Shown: positions 60,980-64,000 of the stretch, piece by piece
Layout: each line of letters begins with the position of its first letter
Numbering within the stretch: position 1 is the first letter of the stretch
Assembly (NCBI GenBank): GCA_001896555.1
Contig: MPOS01000029.1
Location: 1 to 64,000, forward strand
Direction of reading: 5' to 3'
DNA: 64,000 bases
Source: Candidatus Phosphitivorax anaerolimi
Lineage (GTDB): Bacteria > Desulfobacterota > Desulfomonilia > UBA1062
The notes under the pieces: generated by a model
What the model was told of the DNA's origin: nothing
The model's database searches: none
Seen by the model: the letters and a program-made list of their open reading frames with translations, nothing else
Translations under genes and position numbers: made by a program

Positions 60980-61987
60980 TCATACCCGGTAATACTCCCG
61001 GTACCAGCGCACGAAGTGCCCGATGCCCTCTTCCACGGTTACCCGGGGCCGGAAGCCTACTGCGTCTTCCAGGTCCTGCGCATCGGCGCAGGTGGCCACC
61101 ACGTCGCCCTTCTGCAGGGGCAGCATGTTTTTCCGAGCCTCTTTGCCGAGCGCCTTCTCCAGAACGCCGATAAAGTCCATGAGCCGCACCGGGCGCGAGC
61201 CCCCGATGTTGTAGACCCGGTAGGGCGCGTAGCTTGTGCCCGGGTCGGGGCTGTCGCCGTCCCAGGATGGGTCTGGCTGAGGCTTCATGCGCATCACTCG
61301 CACCAGGGCTTCGACGATGTCGTCGATATAGGTGAAATCGCGCTCCATGTTGCCGTGGTTGTAGATATCGATGGCTGAGTCTTCGAGTATGGCCCTGGTA
61401 AACTTGAACAAGGCCATGTCCGGCCTGCCCCAGGGCCCGTACACGGTGAAGAAGCGCAGGCCCGTGCAGGGCAGCCCGTAGAGGCTCGCATAGGTGTGGG
61501 CCATGAGCTCGTTGGCCTTTTTCGTGGCCGCATAGAGCGACACCGGATGGTCTACGTTGTGGTGCACGGAAAAGGGCATCTTTGTATTGGCGCCATAGAC
61601 CGACGACGACGAGGCGAACACCAGGTGGGGTGTGCTCGCAGCCCTGCATCCCTCGAGGATGTTCATGAAACCCGAAAGGTTGGAGTCGATATAGGCATAG
61701 GGGTTTTCCAGGCTGTAGCGCACGCCCGCCTGGGCTGCAAGGTGGACCACTGCGTCGAACTCATGCTCGCGGAATATGGCCTCCATGCCCTGCCTGTCGA
61801 CCAGGTCGGTCTTCTGGAAGGCAAAGCCTGGGATCTTTTCCAGAATGCTCAGCCGGTCGATCTTGAGCTGCGGATCATAGTAGGGATTGAGATTGTCGAT
61901 CCCAAACACCCGGCAGCCCTCTTCCAAAAGCCGCCGGGCGAGATGGAACCCGATGAAACCGGCTGCACCGGTTACGAACACGTGCAT
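60980..61987 (-). CDS. NAD-dependent sugar-nucleotide epimerase, UDP-glucuronate 4-epimerase-like (335 aa)
   Basis: Extended SDR. NAD motif GAAGFIGFHL at about 7-16, catalytic YAATKKANE (Tyr-x3-Lys), and the GLRFFTVYGPWGRPDMALFKF segment typical of UDP-glucuronate/galacturonate 4-epimerases. It would supply a sugar nucleotide for LPS or capsule, but no glycosyltransferase is close. GGGGAGGG precedes the ATG. Same strand as the HAD gene, 51 bases apart. Confidence 0.88.
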   Translation of the reverse strand: MHVFVTGAAGFIGFHLARRLLEEGCRVFGIDNLNPYYDPQLKIDRLSILEKIPGFAFQKTDLVDRQGMEAIFREHEFDAVVHLAAQAGVRYSLENPYAYIDSNLSGFMNILEGCRAASTPHLVFASSSSVYGANTKMPFSVHHNVDHPVSLYAATKKANELMAHTYASLYGLPCTGLRFFTVYGPWGRPDMALFKFTRAILEDSAIDIYNHGNMERDFTYIDDIVEALVRVMRMKPQPDPSWDGDSPDPGTSYAPYRVYNIGGSRPVRLMDFIGVLEKALGKEARKNMLPLQKGDVVATCADAQDLEDAVGFRPRVTVEEGIGHFVRWYREYYRV

Positions 61988-62038
61988 GTTTCCCTCCCCT
62001 TATGACATAATCTGACAGATATTTTCTCGATATCCTTA

Positions 62039-62656
62039 CTAAAAAGCGATCTCTGACACGGAATAGATGTCGGGTATCACATCTACCCCAGGCATAGATG
62101 TATCAGCCCCAACCAGGACGGCCTTCATCCCCATGTCTCGCGCCGTGAGGATGTTGGGCAGCCGGTCGTCTACGAAGACGCAGTCCTGCGGTCTGACGCC
62201 GTAGAGCTCGAGAAGCTTCCGATAGGGATAGACCCGCGGCTTGGGGATATAATCCATGAACTCGATGGTGAAAAGCTCGCCCAGCAGGTCGATGACATCC
62301 AGTGACCTGAGAACCCGCCTCACATAGTCCACCGACCCGTTGGAGAACACGACCATGTCATGCCTGATGCCTGAAATGACTTTCTTGAGCCGCTCGTCCT
62401 TGTGCAGGAGATCTTCAACAGGCACGTCGTGGACCTTTTGCAGGTAATCGTCCGGGTCGACCCCATGGTGCCTCATGAGCCCGCCCAGGGTTGAGCCGTA
62501 GGTGTCGATATACCGCTTCCTGAGCGCCCGCGTCTCCTCCAGGTCGAGGTTGCACCACGACATGACATACTCGTCGATCTTTCCGGTCACCAGGTTGAAC
62601 GGCCCCGCACCTTTGGGATACAAGGTATCATCTACGTCGAAAAGAATCAGTTTCAC
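62039..62656 (-). CDS. HAD-superfamily hydrolase, pyrimidine 5'-nucleotidase-like (205 aa)
   Basis: Nucleophile motif LFDVDDTLYPKG with Asp8/Asp10, motif II FSNGS and motif IV FVDDRLPNI are all present; the helical cap is of the SDT1/YjjG-like type. It likely dephosphorylates a nucleotide or sugar phosphate. The start is GTG 62656 with AGGAGGAG upstream. Flanked upstream by the nested palindromic repeat. Confidence 0.87.
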   Translation of the reverse strand: MKLILFDVDDTLYPKGAGPFNLVTGKIDEYVMSWCNLDLEETRALRKRYIDTYGSTLGGLMRHHGVDPDDYLQKVHDVPVEDLLHKDERLKKVISGIRHDMVVFSNGSVDYVRRVLRSLDVIDLLGELFTIEFMDYIPKPRVYPYRKLLELYGVRPQDCVFVDDRLPNILTARDMGMKAVLVGADTSMPGVDVIPDIYSVSEIAF

Positions 62657-62675
62657 GTATGACTCCTCCTTGCAT

Positions 62676-62793
62676 GGGGTCAGGTCTCAACATATCTCTT
62701 GGGGTCAGCAAGGGAACGGGGTCAGGTCTCTACATATGACACGGGTGTGTCATATGTAGAGACCTGACCCCAAGAGATTGGAGACCTGACCCC
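62676..62793. repeat. nested palindromic repeat element (GGGGTCAGGTCTC family)
   Basis: A perfect 25-base inverted repeat (62718-62742 with 62747-62771, loop gggt) is nested in an outer imperfect pair: ggggtcaggtctcaacat plus atctctt at 62676-62700 and aagagattggagacctgacccc at 62772-62793. A partial core, ggggtcag, lies at 62701-62708. Such units resemble REP/MITE elements mobilised by Y1 tyrosine transposases; no transposase gene is in the window. Confidence 0.8.
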
Positions 62794-62801
62794 GATCCCT
62801 C

Positions 62802-63827
62802 TCATTCATCCTCGAATATCTCGAGCTGGTCCTTTTTTCGCTCGAGGCCCAAGAGCCGGTATCCTCTCGCGCACACCTGCCTGCCTCGGGGCGTGCGCTT
62901 GAGATAGCCGCTCTGGATCAGGTAGGGCTCGTACATGTCTTCGATGGTGTCTTTATCCTCGCCCAGCGACGCGGCCAGCGACTCGATGCCCACCGGCCCG
63001 CCGGAAAACGACTCGATCATGGTGGCAATGATCTTGCGGTCCATGCGGTCGAGGCCGGTCTTGTCGATATCCAGCCGGGAAAGGGCTGTGTCTGCGATCT
63101 CCCAGGTGATGGTGCCGTCTCCCAGCACGTCGGCAAAGTCGCGCACCCTGCGCAGGAGCCGGTTGGCGATCCGGGGGGTGCCGCGCGACCTCCGGGCGAT
63201 CTCTGTCAGGCCCTTTTCGTCGACCGCAACCTCGAGGATCCTGGCAGTGCGCTTGAGGATGGTGCACAGCTCGCTTTCGCTGTAGAACTCCAGGTGCCCG
63301 ATAATGCCAAACCTGTCGCGCAGCGGCGAGGTGATCATTCCGGCCCGGGTGGTGGCTGCCACCAAGGTGAAGGGGTTGAGGTCGATCCTGATGGACCGCG
63401 CCGACGGCCCCTGGCCGATGATGATGTCCAGCTTGAAGTCTTCCATGGCGGGGTAGAGGATCTCTTCGGCCGCCTTGCCGAGCCGGTGGATCTCATCGAT
63501 GAACAGGACATCGCCCTCTTCCAGGTTGGTGAGGATCGCGGCCAGGTCGCCCGACTTCTCGATGGCCGGGCCGCTCGTGATCCGCAAGCCCACGTTTCTT
63601 TCATGGGCGATGATGTGGGCGAGCGTAGTCTTGCCCAGGCCCGGAGGGCCGTAGAACAGACAGTGGTCCAGAGCCTCTCCCCGGGCGTTGGCCGCCTTGA
63701 TGAAGACTTCCAGGTTCTCCTTCAGGGCGTTCTGCCCCACATATTCCTTGAGACTCCGGGGCCTGATGGTGGCCTCGAAATCAGTCTCTTCTCGGTCGGT
63801 TCTGATGCCGGTCAGTTCTTCTCTCAT
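62802..63827 (-). CDS. ruvB: Holliday junction branch migration helicase RuvB (341 aa)
   Basis: Hexameric AAA+ motor that drives branch migration with RuvA. Walker A GPPGLGKT at 60-67, Walker B DEIHRL, the sensor ATTRAG, and the C-terminal winged helix with [16 protein letters not shown] and [13 protein letters not shown] 63827 is preferred over the TTG just before it; the ribosome site is weak (GAGAAG). ruvA is not visible before the window ends; the 173 bases upstream are CT-rich with no gene. Confidence 0.96.
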   Translation of the reverse strand: MREELTGIRTDREETDFEATIRPRSLKEYVGQNALKENLEVFIKAANARGEALDHCLFYGPPGLGKTTLAHIIAHERNVGLRITSGPAIEKSGDLAAILTNLEEGDVLFIDEIHRLGKAAEEILYPAMEDFKLDIIIGQGPSARSIRIDLNPFTLVAATTRAGMITSPLRDRFGIIGHLEFYSESELCTILKRTARILEVAVDEKGLTEIARRSRGTPRIANRLLRRVRDFADVLGDGTITWEIADTALSRLDIDKTGLDRMDRKIIATMIESFSGGPVGIESLAASLGEDKDTIEDMYEPYLIQSGYLKRTPRGRQVCARGYRLLGLERKKDQLEIFEDE

Positions 63828-64000
63828 CAAAAAGCTTCTCTTCTCACAACTCTTTTTTACGTCATGGTTCTTGTCGCAGTGGTTTTCCCTGCCCTTATCT
63901 TACCACTGCTCGAGTCTTATCAGAACCCTTTAATTGCCTCAGTTCTTGTCTCATCGAATCTCTTTTCTTCTCAACTTTTGCTTTCTCTTTCAAAGCCTAT

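Overview
This window reads as chromosomal DNA of a GC-rich, anaerobic Gram-negative bacterium. Gene content fits a sulfate-reducing or syntrophic member of the former Deltaproteobacteria; that placement is inference. Supporting genes are two oxygen-sensitive dehydratase systems (a 4-hydroxybutyryl-CoA dehydratase with all four Fe-S ligands, and a giant 2-hydroxyacyl-CoA dehydratase activase fusion), a tungstate transporter, a B12-dependent ribonucleotide reductase, many acyl-CoA genes and multi-PAS histidine kinases. No rRNA, tRNA, CRISPR array, prophage or complete insertion sequence was seen.

Layout. 1-87: tail of a membrane protein. 304-3943: a translationally coupled pair of acyl-CoA dehydrogenases, divergent from an acetoacetate decarboxylase-like gene with a good sigma-70 promoter. 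4091-10965: a leftward operon of a 1415-residue dehydratase activase, a D-2-hydroxyacid dehydrogenase and a ThDP enzyme. 11269-17232: M20 amidohydrolase (possibly leaderless), SagB-type nitroreductase, Lon-like protease, RlmL-like methyltransferase. 17454-23026: a solute-binding protein, then 4-hydroxybutyryl-CoA dehydratase and its TetR regulator divergent from an SDR and a 3-hydroxyacyl-CoA dehydrogenase, with a palindrome holding both divergent -35 boxes. 23254-28614: AI-2E permease, small exported protein, NrdJ, and a DUF4382 lipoprotein with a Cys/His-rich insert. 28890-31458: tupABC. 31656-41559: SIR2-like protein, PtsP, ribosomal protein S4 lacking cysteines, and two related PAS histidine kinases around a small unknown gene. 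41580-54350: mixed housekeeping and accessory genes (nitroreductase, SWIM protein, Nudix, START, YedK, SlyD-like FKBP, solute-binding protein, M29 peptidase, gamma carbonic anhydrase, hairpin-barrel lipoprotein, PAS protein, NfeD-C protein, YheT hydrolase). 54550-63827: two crotonases, serA, purA, FmdB, PilZ protein, sugar-nucleotide epimerase, HAD phosphatase, ruvB.

How the genes work together. Most metabolic genes handle acyl-CoA or 2-oxo/2-hydroxy acids by strictly anaerobic chemistry, fitting beta-oxidation-like or amino/aromatic acid fermentation. Tungstate uptake would feed tungsten enzymes encoded elsewhere. A family of short palindromic repeats built on GGGGTCAGGTCTC and GGGGACG cores is scattered between genes, sometimes abutting or supplying stop codons. 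The most notable items are the probable heteromeric acyl-CoA dehydrogenase with a catalytically vacant subunit, the activase-centred operon, the 4-hydroxybutyryl-CoA dehydratase locus with its palindromic divergent promoter, the Cys/His insert of the DUF4382 lipoprotein, and candidate structured RNA leaders.
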